Shown here piece after piece: positions 1-8,293 of a stretch of DNA of 35,657 nt. The notes under the pieces were generated by a model. The model was given only the letters and a program-made list of their open reading frames with translations, had not been told where the DNA came from and ran no database searches. Origin of the DNA: Anaerotignum sp. (lineage in GTDB: Bacteria > Bacillota > Clostridia > Lachnospirales > Anaerotignaceae); assembly GCA_017523325.1 (NCBI GenBank), contig JAFWWO010000045.1, positions 1-35,657 of the forward strand, given 5' to 3'. Position numbers and translations under genes: made by a program. How positions within the stretch are numbered: position 1 is the first letter of the stretch; every line of letters begins with the position of its first letter.

Positions 1-127
1 CACCATAATGATCTATCTCAATCATCTGTTTCACAGGTCTTGCTTGGATACTTTCGGTTATCTCTGCCCCACATACAGTATTCCCCAGCAAACACACCAT
101 CATTACCATTGCGAAAAATCGTTTCAT
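1..127 (-). CDS. N-terminal part of a secreted protein (gene runs off the window)
   Basis: The first 42 codons of a minus-strand gene are present; the rest lies before base 1. The product starts MKRFFAMVMMVCLLGN and reaches a likely signal-peptidase site near VCGAE, so it looks like an exported protein. There is no lipobox cysteine followed by a typical spacer, although a Cys sits at residue 19. The ATG at 127 was chosen over the one at 133 because an AAGGAGG (complement of 136–142) lies 8 bases upstream of it and only 2–3 bases from the other. What remains after the signal sequence is too short to name a family. Confidence 0.6.
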   Translation of the reverse strand, partial: MKRFFAMVMMVCLLGNTVCGAEITESIQARPVKQMIEIDHYG

Positions 128-165
128 GCCCATAGCCTCCTTTTTCTATATCATACCATTTTTTT

Positions 166-171
166 ATTATA
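166..171 (-). promoter_or_regulatory. Extended -10 promoter for the secreted-protein gene
   Basis: On the minus strand a perfect TATAAT is preceded by TGG, giving the extended -10 form TGNTATAAT. No good -35 box lies 16–18 bases upstream, which is usual for extended -10 promoters. Transcription would start near 160, about 30 bases before the ATG. Confidence 0.5.
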
Positions 172-225
172 CCACACCCGTTTCACAACCTCATAGCACA
201 TTCAAAAAATTCACGCAATTTTTCT

Positions 226-254
226 AAAAAAAAAGACAATGCAAATGCATTGTC
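226..254 (-). terminator. Rho-independent terminator after the tRNA
   Basis: An 8-bp perfect stem (235–242 with 247–254) with a 4-base loop is followed on the minus strand by nine T residues (complement of 226–234). It begins 5 bases past the tRNA 3' end. Confidence 0.85.
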
Positions 255-259
255 GAAAA

Positions 260-331
260 GCTACTGAGGGGACTCGAACCCCTGACCTGCTGATTACGAA
301 TCAGCTGCTCTACCAACTGAGCCACAGTAGC
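260..331 (-). tRNA. tRNA-Thr (anticodon CGU)
   Basis: The minus strand folds into a full cloverleaf. The acceptor arms are GCTACTG and CAGTAGC, the D-loop region is CTCAGTTGGTAGAG, and the T-arm reads GGGGTTCGAGTCCCC. The anticodon stem GCTGA/TCAGC encloses the 7-base loop TTCGTAA, which places CGT at the anticodon and so reads the Thr codon ACG. CCA is not encoded: the stem is followed by T residues, so the 3' CCA must be added after transcription. The gene has its own promoter and terminator and is transcribed alone. Confidence 0.93.
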
Positions 332-351
332 ATATATAAAACAGCTTTATT

Positions 352-380
352 ATTATAGCACCCGCCAGCAAAAAAAGCAA
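352..380 (-). promoter_or_regulatory. Promoter of the tRNA-Thr gene
   Basis: TTGCTT (complement of 375–380), a 17-base spacer and a consensus TATAAT (352–357). The expected start is about 15 bases before the mature tRNA. Confidence 0.75.
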
Positions 381-420
381 GAGTAAAAAAACAAACAAAT
401 GTAAAAAATAATGAACCGAA

Positions 421-460
421 TTGACGAAACTATTGTATATTTGGCGAAACATGGTATAGT
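421..460 (+). promoter_or_regulatory. Putative promoter with 20-bp direct repeat upstream of the DMT gene
   Basis: A possible -10 TATAGT (455–460) is preceded at 16 bases by a poor -35 TTGTAT (433–438). TTGACGAAAC (421–430) recurs as TTGGCGAAAC (441–450), exactly 20 bases apart, close to two helical turns, and straddles the -35 region. A regulator could bind there, but this is inferred only from the repeat. Confidence 0.35.
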
Positions 461-501
461 GAATATATGTATGAATTTAAGATAAAGGCAAGAGGTGTGT
501 T

Positions 502-1374
502 ATGACAAATAAGAAAAAGGTATTCGGTTTGAGCTTTTTAACGGTGTTTTTATGGGCATCGGCCTTTCCGCTGACAAAGGTGGCACAGGAGCAATTTACT
601 TCCTACCCCTTGGGATTTTTGCGTTGTAGTCTGGCGGCTATATTTTTGCTGGTAATCGGCAAGCTATGCCATATTCATCTGCCACAGAAAAAGCATATCC
701 CTCTGTTTTTTATTTCCGGCGGGCTGGGCTTTACCTTATACATGATTACCTTTAATACGGGTATTTTGACACTGACCTCTGCCACCAGCAGTATCATCAT
801 TGCGGTGACCCCAATTTTAACGGCAATAATCGCCTCCCGCTTTTATGAAGAGAAAATCAAACCCATTGGCTGGCTGGCAATTTTAGGGGCCTTTGTCGGC
901 GTATTGATTTTGATGCTGTGGGAAGGCGTGTTTTCCATCAATATCGGCTTGCTTTGGACATTGGGTGCATCCATTGTTTTTTGCGGCTATAATATCATCA
1001 CCCGCAAGCTTTCCGCCATGGGCTATAATGCCTTGGAAATTGTGACGTATAGTATGCTTTGCGGGGCGATTTTACTGGGCTTTTGGTCCGCGGAGGGCTT
1101 CCGACAACTTGCCCTTTCCGACGCAAAGCATATTTTAGCCTTGGTATATTTAGGCGCCTTTCCCAGTGCGGCGGCGTATTTTTTCTGGGGCAAAGCCATG
1201 AGCTTTGCAGAACGTACCAGTGAAGTTACAAATTTTATGTTCGTCACACCTTTGCTCTCTACCATCATGGGCTTTATCATTTTGCATGAATTGCCCAATG
1301 CGGGAACATTCATCGGCGGCACAATCATCATTTGCAATATTGTGCTCTTTAACCTGAAGGGGAAGGCAAATTAA
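502..1374 (+). CDS. EamA/DMT-superfamily transporter
   Basis: This 290-residue protein is built of about ten hydrophobic segments, the usual size for a drug/metabolite transporter with two EamA halves (roughly residues 6–135 and 150–285). It begins KKVFGLSFLTVFLWASAFPLTK, a typical first helix with the W-ASAFP motif common in this superfamily. The second half opens near residue 150 with GLLWTLGASIVFCGYNII. It probably exports a small metabolite across the cytoplasmic membrane; substrates in this superfamily cannot be read from sequence. The ATG follows an AAGAGGTG ribosome binding site. It stands alone on the plus strand and converges with proS across a shared hairpin. The second DMT protein in this window (16113–17141) is only distantly similar. 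Confidence 0.85.
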   Translation: MTNKKKVFGLSFLTVFLWASAFPLTKVAQEQFTSYPLGFLRCSLAAIFLLVIGKLCHIHLPQKKHIPLFFISGGLGFTLYMITFNTGILTLTSATSSIIIAVTPILTAIIASRFYEEKIKPIGWLAILGAFVGVLILMLWEGVFSINIGLLWTLGASIVFCGYNIITRKLSAMGYNALEIVTYSMLCGAILLGFWSAEGFRQLALSDAKHILALVYLGAFPSAAAYFFWGKAMSFAERTSEVTNFMFVTPLLSTIMGFIILHELPNAGTFIGGTIIICNIVLFNLKGKAN

Positions 1375-1391
1375 CATTCATAGCACAGCAC

Positions 1392-1419
1392 AAAAGGCAT
1401 GGGATTTCCCATGCCTTTC
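1392..1419. terminator. Bidirectional hairpin between the DMT gene and proS
   Basis: A 12-base inverted repeat (1393–1404 with 1407–1418, arm AAAGGCATGGGA) lies between two convergent stop codons. The T-tracts are short on both sides (TTTCAT on plus, TTTTG on minus), so termination is likely but not textbook. Confidence 0.6.
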
Positions 1420-1432
1420 ATAATTGCTAATA

Positions 1433-2869
1433 TCAATATGCTCTACCCCAATACACCATGTGCTTTGCCTTTTTGCCACAGCAAACGCAGACATCAGAGA
1501 TTTCTTCCTCTTCGAAAGGAATACATCTGCTGGTTGCCGCCGTTTTTTCTTTAATGGCATCTTCGCAAGCCTGATCGCCGCACCACATGGCCTTGATAAA
1601 GCCGGGGGTTTCGTTAATGGTCTTTTCAAATTCTTCCATGTTTTTGGCGGTATAGGTCTTAGAATCCCGACGTTCAGTTGCCTTTTGTAAAAGGCTCGCC
1701 TGAATTTCCCCAAGCAGCGCAGGGATTTTTGTCTCCAATTCGTCCAAAGAAACCACGATTTTCTCGCCGGTATCCCGTCTTGCCAATACAGCCTGATTAT
1801 TTTCAATATCCTTCGGGCCAATCTCCAGACGCAGAGGCACACCCTTCATTTCATATTCGCTGAATTTCCAGCCTGCGGATTTATCGGAATCGTCCAGTTT
1901 GATACGGCAAACGGCAGACAGCTTCTGTTTCAGCTCTCCCGCTTTTTCCAATACACCCTCCTTATGCTGGGCAATGGGAATGATCATCACCTGTGTAGGC
2001 GCAATCATAGGCGGCAAAACTAAGCCACTGTTATCTCCGTGTACCATAATGACTGCACCGATCAGACGGGTGGTCATGCCCCAGCTGGTCTGATGCACAT
2101 ATTGCAGTTGGTTATCCTTATCGGTATATTGAATTTCAAAGGCTTTTGCAAAACCATCGCCAAAGTTATGGCTGGTACCGGACTGCAGTGCTTTCCCATC
2201 ATGCATCAGGCTTTCAATGGTATAGGTATGAGCGGCACCGGCAAAGCGTTCCTTTTCCGTTTTTTCGCCCTTGATAACAGGAATCGCCAATACGTCACGG
2301 CAAAAATCCGCATATACATTCAGCATTTGAATGGTTCTTTCCTGGGCCTCCTCTGCGGTAGCGTGGGCAGTATGCCCCTCCTGCCACAAAAATTCCATGG
2401 TTCTCAGGAAGGGGCGGGTCGTTTTTTCCCAGCGAACAACGGAACACCACTGGTTATACAGCTTCGGCAGGTCACGGTAGGACTGCACGATATTGGCATA
2501 GTGTTCACAAAACAGCGTTTCGGAAGTAGGACGAACACAAATGCGTTCCTCCAGCTTCTTTTCGCCGCCGTGGGTAACCCATGCCACCTCCGGAGCAAAA
2601 CCCTCCACATGGTCTTTTTCCTTTTGCAGCAGGCTTTCGGGAATGAACATCGGCATATATACATTCTCTACGCCGGTTGCCTTAAAACGTTCGTCCAACT
2701 GCCTTTGCAGTAACTCCCAAATGGCATAGCCGTAAGGGCGGATAATCATGCAGCCTTTCAGGCTGGAATATTCCGTTAAATCGGCTTTTTTCACAACGTC
2801 CGTATACCACTGGGGAAAATCCACCTCCATATCGGTGATGGATTCTACAAATTTCTTATCCTTCGCCAT
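1433..2869 (-). CDS. proS: Prolyl-tRNA synthetase, short type (ProS3, no editing domain)
   Basis: It charges tRNA-Pro with proline in the cytoplasm. The 478-residue length and lack of a large insertion between class II motifs 2 and 3 fit the archaeal/eukaryotic-like type 3 enzyme, rather than the approximately 570-residue bacterial type with its editing domain. Class II features are visible: motif 1 around [12 protein letters not shown], motif 2 with [26 protein letters not shown] split near residues 145–170, and a motif 3 arginine in [16 protein letters not shown]. The C-terminal zinc-binding domain is present, with CGDQACED and CVCCGKK, and the chain ends in tyrosine as in this subtype. The start is supported by AAGGAGG upstream. 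Expression is controlled by the T-box leader just upstream. Gene identity is firm. Confidence 0.97.
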   Translation of the reverse strand: MAKDKKFVESITDMEVDFPQWYTDVVKKADLTEYSSLKGCMIIRPYGYAIWELLQRQLDERFKATGVENVYMPMFIPESLLQKEKDHVEGFAPEVAWVTHGGEKKLEERICVRPTSETLFCEHYANIVQSYRDLPKLYNQWCSVVRWEKTTRPFLRTMEFLWQEGHTAHATAEEAQERTIQMLNVYADFCRDVLAIPVIKGEKTEKERFAGAAHTYTIESLMHDGKALQSGTSHNFGDGFAKAFEIQYTDKDNQLQYVHQTSWGMTTRLIGAVIMVHGDNSGLVLPPMIAPTQVMIIPIAQHKEGVLEKAGELKQKLSAVCRIKLDDSDKSAGWKFSEYEMKGVPLRLEIGPKDIENNQAVLARRDTGEKIVVSLDELETKIPALLGEIQASLLQKATERRDSKTYTAKNMEEFEKTINETPGFIKAMWCGDQACEDAIKEKTAATSRCIPFEEEEISDVCVCCGKKAKHMVYWGRAY

Positions 2870-2989
2870 ATCATATCCTCCTTATTTTCTAAAATGCCAA
2901 AAAATCAAGATATTCGCAAAAACCAAGTTTTGCATATCGGGTCAAGAGCACGATGCCCTTACAGGGTTTGGGACAGAATCCCACGGTCT

Positions 2990-3214
2990 AAAAAATAAAA
3001 AGCCTTCGTCCCAAAAAGGGACCAAGGTCATTCGGCGGTGCCACCCTCATTGACGGAAAAACCGTCCTCTCTTGCCGTTAACGCCGGAATACGCCGCATT
3101 TTCCCTACGGAACTCAAGGGGCAGGTTCAAAAAGGCTTGCCAAGGCTCGCATCAACCGCCTATTTTCTGGAGGCAAGGGGCTTTTTTACTATTCCCTCTC
3201 ATTGTTTTTCCACA
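2990..3214 (-). promoter_or_regulatory. T-box riboswitch (tRNA-Pro sensing) upstream of proS
   Basis: The minus-strand leader carries the diagnostic T-box AGGGTGGCACCGC (complement of 3035–3047) and then a terminator: stem 3003–3012 with 3018–3027, loop of five, followed by a T-rich run to 2990. Stem I starts near 3200 with GAGAGGGAATAGTA and closes with GAGTTCC. By alignment with the usual layout of the specifier loop, the specifier is CCU (complement of 3123–3125), followed by a purine, which is a proline codon. Known T-box logic then applies: uncharged tRNA-Pro pairs with the leader, the antiterminator forms and proS is transcribed. The motif and terminator are seen directly; the specifier assignment is inferred. 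Confidence 0.9.
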
Positions 3215-3220
3215 GGTAAT

Positions 3221-3250
3221 ATGATAAACCGAAAAAGCGGCGGCTGTCAA
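3221..3250 (-). promoter_or_regulatory. Promoter of the T-box/proS unit
   Basis: Consensus -35 TTGACA (complement of 3245–3250), an 18-base spacer and -10 TATCAT (3221–3226). The transcript would start near 3213, just ahead of stem I. Confidence 0.75.
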
Positions 3251-3498
3251 GGGAAAACAGCAGAGAAATCATAAAATATTGCGGGATTAAAAACGCATTG
3301 GTGATTTTAATTATCGCCCCTACGGGAGGGGCAATATTGTAATATCCGGAATAGCAACACTTACAAGACAGACTGCTCCGTCTTTTTCCCCTTCCGTTCA
3401 AATCAACCAAAAAAAGCAGACCATCAGTCATTTACCGCAAAAACCAATTCGCCTGCCTCTTTATGGTGATTTTTTAATATCGAGAAACCATTGCCATA
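3251..3498. other. Gene-free stretch with one GC-rich palindrome
   Basis: No credible gene is seen between the proS promoter and the stop of the next lipoprotein. The one clear structure is a GC-rich hairpin at 3316–3332 (arms GCCCCT/AGGGGC, 5-base loop) in otherwise AT-rich DNA. It is not followed by a T-tract, so it is not an obvious terminator. It resembles the short REP-like palindromes with a CCGTAGGGGCGA core that recur in clostridial genomes, but one copy cannot prove this. Confidence 0.4.
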
Positions 3499-4314
3499 TT
3501 ATTGTCTGCCATAACTGCTATACTCAAAAACAGTGCCGTCCGCTATATGCTCCTGCTCGTCATTCCAAGTAAGGGTGATTGGTGTACCATCGTGAAAGGC
3601 AATGGTTCCCTTCCCATTCTCATATACCACAGTTTCCGACTGAACCGTGCCGTCTTCTTTATAGACAACGTCCTTCTTCACACAATCGGAATATTCTACG
3701 GTAAGTGCAGTTGTATCAAGCTTTCCGCTCATAACCCATTCACTGTGTTCAGCGGCACTGCTGGACCACCGGATACTGATTTTTGCACCTTCTTTGCCGC
3801 TTGGCTGCACATCGATGCCGGCTCTTCCGGCACCATAGGTTCCGATGAAGTTCATAATCGGATTCTGTCTATCATCCGCAGCACTGCCGGCGGTATCCCA
3901 TGTATTCCCTTCCACAATATTACTCCATTGGCTGTAAATCCGTTCCTGCCCCTCTCCGCGGAAGGCACGCACCTTGACTCTGAAATCAAATTCGTCCTGC
4001 CCGCCCGTAGTATAAGCGCATTGCTCTGTTTCCGTAAATTGTGCATCCCTATAAGACTCTTCTTTTTTATATTTGCTTTCCTCAGAAACCTCGTATCCAT
4101 CTGCATTCTCCACAGGCTCCCATTGACACATGATTTCAACTGCATCTGTGATAGGCAGCCTTACAAACTCGCTAACCTCAGGCGCTTGGAGTTCTGTCTC
4201 TACCGATGTTGTCTCCTCGGGCGACAACGGTTCCTTTCCGTCAGCTCCACAGCCGGTAAATATCCCCATTATCGTACATACCGCAACAATAAAAATAATT
4301 TTTTTGTTTTTCAT
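3499..4314 (-). CDS. Lipoprotein with a fibronectin type III-like domain
   Basis: A 271-residue exported protein with a basic N-terminus, a hydrophobic stretch and the lipobox FTGC, so Cys22 should be lipidated and the protein anchored on the outer face of the membrane. After a Ser/Thr/Glu-rich linker (about 25–50), residues 55–135 read like an Fn3-type beta-sandwich (IMCQWEPVENADGYEV, then RVKVRAF and YSQWSN). The last 120 residues, from about NFIGTYGAGRAG, look like a beta-rich second domain with alternating polar and hydrophobic strands. I do not recognise that family. An AGGAGG lies 7 bases before the ATG. No clear partner gene is adjacent; function unknown, possibly ligand binding or envelope structure. 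Confidence 0.75.
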   Translation of the reverse strand: MKNKKIIFIVAVCTIMGIFTGCGADGKEPLSPEETTSVETELQAPEVSEFVRLPITDAVEIMCQWEPVENADGYEVSEESKYKKEESYRDAQFTETEQCAYTTGGQDEFDFRVKVRAFRGEGQERIYSQWSNIVEGNTWDTAGSAADDRQNPIMNFIGTYGAGRAGIDVQPSGKEGAKISIRWSSSAAEHSEWVMSGKLDTTALTVEYSDCVKKDVVYKEDGTVQSETVVYENGKGTIAFHDGTPITLTWNDEQEHIADGTVFEYSSYGRQ

Positions 4315-4439
4315 TGTTTTCCTCCTGAAAATGCTTTATTTTACTCCGGTATTTATTGTCTGTCTTTATATTCGTTCCGGTTGCCCTTTTGCGGTTCTTT
4401 TCAGTGCCCTTACCTGCAAAAGGCGGAATTTTTTGTATC

Positions 4440-4469
4440 GAAAAAGAGCATACCGCAATATGTGTATGC
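4440..4469 (-). terminator. Probable terminator after the small acidic lipoprotein
   Basis: On the minus strand GCATAC (4464–4469) pairs with GTATGC (4448–4453) and is followed by TCTTTTT. It lies about 65 bases past the stop of the gene ending at 4536 and before the next lipoprotein start. Confidence 0.5.
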
Positions 4470-4535
4470 CCCTTTTGTCCTTTTTTAATACTGTCATTTC
4501 ATTATAAAAAACAGCATAATCCTGCAAGCTATAAA

Positions 4536-4982
4536 TTAGCTAAGGCCTTCTTTGGAAGTGCCGTTATATAAACCTTGGTCATCTACCCAAACGGTAATCT
4601 TCATATAATCTTCGCTGAAAGGATTGTCATGTCCTTCTGCCGTAAATTTATAAAAAGATACGTTGCCATTCTCATCCATATTTGCACCGGATACATCGCC
4701 ATCAAAATATTTATCAATCAAATCTGTTGCTTTCATACCGGCCAAATCTGTTGCATTATCAAGAGCAGTAGAAATTTCTTGCAATCTTTCCACCGTCATA
4801 TATGCAGCATTTTCTTCCTCATCGCCACTGAAAAAGTCATTCAGGTCTTCTGCCAATTCATCATCCTCTTCTTCAATGGTGATATCATCTGTTTCCATAT
4901 CGGCAGGTTCATTGTTGCCGCCACAAGCCGTAAAACCACAAACCATTGCTGCACAGAACAAAGAAACTAAAAATTTTTTCAT
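4536..4982 (-). CDS. Small acidic lipoprotein of unknown function
   Basis: 148 residues starting MKKFLVSLFCAAMVCGFTAC, with a lipobox FTAC and lipidated Cys20. Next comes a very acidic linker (about 25–60, rich in E and D, including IEEEDDELAEDLNDFF). The C-terminal half is a small mixed domain (VERLQEISTALDNATDLAGMKATDLIDKYFDG … ITVWVDDQGLYNGT). The reading frame is open further upstream, to 5060. The internal ATG at 4982 is chosen because AAAGGAG precedes it, the signal peptide starts there, and the best promoter would start transcription inside the longer version. I do not recognise the family. It has its own promoter and terminator. Confidence 0.7.
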   Translation of the reverse strand: MKKFLVSLFCAAMVCGFTACGGNNEPADMETDDITIEEEDDELAEDLNDFFSGDEEENAAYMTVERLQEISTALDNATDLAGMKATDLIDKYFDGDVSGANMDENGNVSFYKFTAEGHDNPFSEDYMKITVWVDDQGLYNGTSKEGLS

Positions 4983-5060
4983 CACACATACACTCCTTTG
5001 ATTTTCTGTCGTCGCTTCATTTTTTCTGAAAAAACTTTCCTTTGCAAGTTTTACAGCCAT

Positions 5061-5090
5061 ATATTAGCACACGTTCATTCACTCTGTCAA
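5061..5090 (-). promoter_or_regulatory. Promoter of the acidic lipoprotein gene
   Basis: TTGACA (complement of 5085–5090), an 18-base spacer and TAATAT (5061–5066). The predicted start near 5054 leaves a leader of about 70 bases and supports the ATG at 4982. Confidence 0.65.
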
Positions 5091-5227
5091 TCGCTTCCTC
5101 CCTTATCTCTAAGCAAAACTCTATGTTTGATACACCTGCCGAGCAAATTATAAAATCGGGCAGATAAGCATCACAACTACCGAGAAGTTTCTTCAATCCT
5201 CAGTTTATTTCCTGCGTGTATGTATCC

Positions 5228-5920
5228 TCACATCACCAAATCCAACAACGGACAAAGCAAAATAGGTAGGAATATGGCCGGAAGGAAATTTAGCACCTTT
5301 AGCTTTGTAATCCCCACAATATTTAGTCCCAACGCAAAAATAATCAGCGAGCCGGAGCAAACCATCTCCGCAATCACCCCATCTGTCAACAGCGGAGCAA
5401 TAAACTGCGCCAACAGTACGATTCCGCCTTGAAACACAAACACGAAAGCCGCAGATAGCATCACACCAAAGCCCAAAGAAGATGCGAACACCATAGAAGA
5501 AATCAGATCAAGTACGGACTTGGTATAGAGCATTTCGTAATCCCCCGAAAGCCCTGCCTGCAATGAGCCCACAATAGTCATCGCACCTACACAAAAAAGC
5601 AATGAAGCTGTCACAAAGCCTTCTGCAAGGGAAACCTTTTCGCCGTTCTTTTTGAAACGATGTTCCATATTCTGTGCAAAACGGTTTAGTTTGTCGTCTA
5701 AATCCAAGCCCTCCCCTATCACAATACCCATGGCAACGGAAAGAATCAGTACCAATGTATTCTCTCCTTTTAAGGTACCGCTCCAGCCGATATACATAGT
5801 ACATAATCCAAGACCCTTCATCAAAATATCCGTAATCCTCTGGGGGATACCTTTCCGTAATAACAGCCCCACAGCACTGCCAATCAATACCGCCAGTGTA
5901 TTCACAAACACAGCAAGCAT
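5228..5920 (-). CDS. DUF554 family membrane protein (YdfK/YqgA-like)
   Basis: 230 residues, with roughly six to seven membrane segments. The start MLAVFVNTLAVLIGSAVGLLL and the glycine-rich conserved core (GLGLCTMYIGWSGTL, AMGIVIGEGLDLDDKLN, FVTASLLFCVGAMTIVGSLQAGL) are what I recall of the DUF554 family, and the length matches. Its molecular role is unknown; transport has been suggested for the family. The frame is open 33 codons further upstream, but the ATG at 5920 has AAGGTGG at the right distance and starts at the conserved N-terminus. It lies between a lipoprotein gene and an amino-acid transporter operon, with a terminator upstream at 6021–6052, so it is probably transcribed alone. Confidence 0.82.
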   Translation of the reverse strand: MLAVFVNTLAVLIGSAVGLLLRKGIPQRITDILMKGLGLCTMYIGWSGTLKGENTLVLILSVAMGIVIGEGLDLDDKLNRFAQNMEHRFKKNGEKVSLAEGFVTASLLFCVGAMTIVGSLQAGLSGDYEMLYTKSVLDLISSMVFASSLGFGVMLSAAFVFVFQGGIVLLAQFIAPLLTDGVIAEMVCSGSLIIFALGLNIVGITKLKVLNFLPAIFLPILLCPLLDLVM

Positions 5921-6020
5921 TCTTCCACCTTCTTTTTGGTAATTTCTTTCAAGCCTAACATTTTTCTCTGCATTTGTCCAGAAATATCTCAAAAAAGGCA
6001 TAATGCCGTCTTTCTCCAAT

Positions 6021-6052
6021 AAAAAACGGCAAAACCCCGAAAGGTCTTGCCG
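6021..6052 (-). terminator. Terminator of the amino-acid ABC operon
   Basis: On the minus strand CGGCAAGACC pairs with GGTTTTGCCG around a short loop and is followed by TTTTTT. It starts about 20 bases after the ATPase stop codon. Confidence 0.85.
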
Positions 6053-6073
6053 CCTATGTACGTGCCAAGCTAT

Positions 6074-6802
6074 TTACAGCACTTTATTCAAGAAATCCTG
6101 TGTTCTCTTATTTTGCGGGTTGCCGAAAACCTCCACCGGTGTCCCCTGCTCCACAATATAGCCGCCGTCCATAAAAATGACACGGTCTGCCACCTCTCTG
6201 GCAAAGCCCATTTCGTGGGTTACCACCACCATGGTCATACCATCAGAAGCCAGCTTTTTCATAACCTCCAAAACTTCACCCACCATTTCCGGGTCAAGGG
6301 CAGAGGTCGGCTCATCAAAAAGCATAATATCCGGCTGCATTGCCAAGGCACGGGCAATGGCAACACGCTGCTGCTGCCCGCCGGAAAGGTTCGCAGGATA
6401 TTCCGTTGCCTTTTCCGCCAGCCCAACAACGGCCAACAGGCGTTCCGCCGTTTTTTTCGCCTCTTCCTTGGACATTTTCTTTCTGTCCACGGGTGCCAGC
6501 ATAATATTTTCCAACACATTCAGGTGGGGAAAAAGGTTAAACTGCTGGAATACCATACCGATATTCTCCCGCACCTTATTGATATCGCATTTCGGATTCG
6601 TCAAATCATGATCGTCCACAATAACAGTACCCGCCGTAGTTTCCTCCAAGCGATTCAGACAACGCAGAAACGTCGACTTACCGGAACCGGATGGACCAAT
6701 CAGACAAACAACTTCCCCTTCTTTGACTTCCAAATCAATGCCCTTCAAAACCTCCAGGTCGCCAAAATTCTTTTTCAGCTGTTCCGTTTTCACTTTAATC
6801 AA
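6074..6802 (-). CDS. Polar amino-acid ABC transporter, ATP-binding protein (GlnQ/ArtM type)
   Basis: 242 residues, the standard length of this family. ATPase motifs are complete: Walker A GPSGSGKS (36–43), Q-loop in [12 protein letters not shown], signature LSGGQQQR (139–146), Walker B IMLFDE (159–164) followed by PTSALDP, and the switch His in [10 protein letters not shown]. It powers import through the permease encoded upstream. The start is a TTG at 6802, overlapping the permease stop (TTGA), with AAGGAGG 8 bases before it, so the two proteins are translationally coupled. The full set of binding protein, permease and ATPase suggests uptake of a polar amino acid such as glutamine, arginine, histidine or cystine; sequence alone does not say which. 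Confidence 0.93.
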   Translation of the reverse strand: MIKVKTEQLKKNFGDLEVLKGIDLEVKEGEVVCLIGPSGSGKSTFLRCLNRLEETTAGTVIVDDHDLTNPKCDINKVRENIGMVFQQFNLFPHLNVLENIMLAPVDRKKMSKEEAKKTAERLLAVVGLAEKATEYPANLSGGQQQRVAIARALAMQPDIMLFDEPTSALDPEMVGEVLEVMKKLASDGMTMVVVTHEMGFAREVADRVIFMDGGYIVEQGTPVEVFGNPQNKRTQDFLNKVL

Positions 6803-7452
6803 TTTGACAACCTCCTTTCAATGATCCGGAAGATCTTTGTCAGGATTGTTACGACAACATAATACATAATCGCAACAATGGCATAGGTCTCAAAGCTGCG
6901 GAAATTCCTTGATACAATCTGATCTCCCTGACGCATCAATTCCCCGCAGCCGATTACGGAAAGGATAGAGGTATCCTTCAGCGTAATAATGAACTGATTC
7001 AGCACCGAGGGAATGACGATACGAATGGCCTGGGGCAAAATAATTTTACGCATTGCCACACCGTAGGGCAGTCCCAAACTTCTTGCCGCCTCCATTTGTC
7101 CTTTATTGACAGCAGCAATACCGCTTCTGAAAATCTCAGACAGGTACGCCCCTGCATTCAAGCAAAGTACCAACACTGCCGCATTAAAGCTGGAAATTTT
7201 CACATCAAGTGCAGCAGTCAATCCGAAATAGATAAAGACCGCCTGCACCATCAAAGGTGTACCGCGAATCACACTCAGGTAAACGCCGGAAATCCAGTTC
7301 AGCGGCTTTACATTGGAGATGCTGAACAAGCAAGCAATCATACCAATGATGACAGCCAAAACCAACGAGAAAATTGTCATCTTCACCGTCAGCCCCAAGC
7401 CTAAAACCAGCTGCGGCCAACATTGCACTACATATTCAAAAAAACTACTCAT
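6799..7452 (-). CDS. Polar amino-acid ABC transporter, permease (HisM/GlnP type)
   Basis: 217 residues with about five membrane segments, the size expected for the HEQRo (His/Glu/Gln/Arg/opine) permease family. The conserved EAA loop that docks the ATPase is clear near residues 121–150 ([21 protein letters not shown]). [10 protein letters not shown] is the characteristic motif of the first half of the domain. A single permease gene implies a homodimer. The ATG follows TAAGGAG at 9 bases. It overlaps the ATPase gene by 4 bases and lies 21 bases after the binding-protein gene, so all three form one transcript. Confidence 0.93.
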   Translation of the reverse strand: MSSFFEYVVQCWPQLVLGLGLTVKMTIFSLVLAVIIGMIACLFSISNVKPLNWISGVYLSVIRGTPLMVQAVFIYFGLTAALDVKISSFNAAVLVLCLNAGAYLSEIFRSGIAAVNKGQMEAARSLGLPYGVAMRKIILPQAIRIVIPSVLNQFIITLKDTSILSVIGCGELMRQGDQIVSRNFRSFETYAIVAIMYYVVVTILTKIFRIIERRLSN

Positions 7453-7473
7453 AAGGCACTGCTCCTTACAGAA

Positions 7474-8244
7474 TTACTCCTGGATATATGCATCCAGAAT
7501 TTCCTGATATTTGCCGTTTTCTTTCAGGTTCGCAAGACCTGCATCGAACATTTCCAAAAGCTCTGTATTCTGATCCTTGCCTACTGCAAAGCCGTAAGAG
7601 CTACCCTGTTCTTTTTCTGTTACCATTTTCAGTTTTACGCCCTGTGCGATACCATAACCCATTACAGGATAATCTTCAAAACAAGCCACACTGTTGCCAA
7701 CGATTACATCCATATACATTGCACTGGAATCATTGAAGGTTACTGTTTCAAAACCATACTGATCTTTGATGGATTCTGCAAAGGTCTGACCTTCTGTACC
7801 GATTTTAACGGCAACCTTTTTGCCTGCCAGATCTTCGTAGCCCTTGATTTCTTCATTATCAGCTGCAATACCCATTACCACGCCGCTGTCGAAGTAAGGC
7901 TCGGAGAAATCAAATTTTTCTTTTCTATCCTCCGTGATGCTCATACCGGCGATGACACCATCCGCTTGACCTGCCTCCAGAGCCTGCACTGCCGCTTTAA
8001 AGCCCAAGGAATTCAATTCATACTCAAAGCCCTGATCCTCAGCGATTGCCGCCAACAGGTCGATATCGATACCTACGAATTCGCCTGCTTCATTCTGGAA
8101 CTCAAAAGGCGCAAATGTTGTATCGGTGGCAATGATATACTTCTTGCCCTCCGCCTGATCGTCGGAGCCGCCGCCGCAAGCCGCAAGGCCGGCTGCCATT
8201 GCCAATACCATTGTCATTGCTGTTACTTTCTTAAATAAACTCAT
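7474..8244 (-). CDS. Polar amino-acid ABC transporter, substrate-binding lipoprotein (SBP_bac_3)
   Basis: 256 residues. The signal peptide ends in the lipobox LAAC with lipidated Cys23, followed by a GGG-rich linker. The mature domain opens with YIIATDTTFAPFEFQN and GIDIDLLAAIAEDQG, the standard start of family 3 binding proteins, followed by GVIAGMSITEDRKEKFDFSEPY, which contains the residues that usually hold the ligand amino and carboxyl groups. It captures an amino acid outside the cell and delivers it to the permease encoded next. A strong GGGAGG site precedes the ATG. It is the first gene of the three-gene operon. Confidence 0.94.
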   Translation of the reverse strand: MSLFKKVTAMTMVLAMAAGLAACGGGSDDQAEGKKYIIATDTTFAPFEFQNEAGEFVGIDIDLLAAIAEDQGFEYELNSLGFKAAVQALEAGQADGVIAGMSITEDRKEKFDFSEPYFDSGVVMGIAADNEEIKGYEDLAGKKVAVKIGTEGQTFAESIKDQYGFETVTFNDSSAMYMDVIVGNSVACFEDYPVMGYGIAQGVKLKMVTEKEQGSSYGFAVGKDQNTELLEMFDAGLANLKENGKYQEILDAYIQE

Positions 8245-8293
8245 TTCTAATTCCTCCCTTTTTTATGTGTGCGCTGCACCATTCTTCATATAT

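Noticed and set aside
3189-3431. 80-codon minus-strand ORF between proS and the first lipoprotein
   Set aside because: It overlaps the proS promoter and start of the T-box leader, has no ribosome binding site and includes the GC-rich palindrome.
7423-8238. 271-codon plus-strand frame over the amino-acid binding protein
   Set aside because: Antisense shadow of an evident lipoprotein gene.
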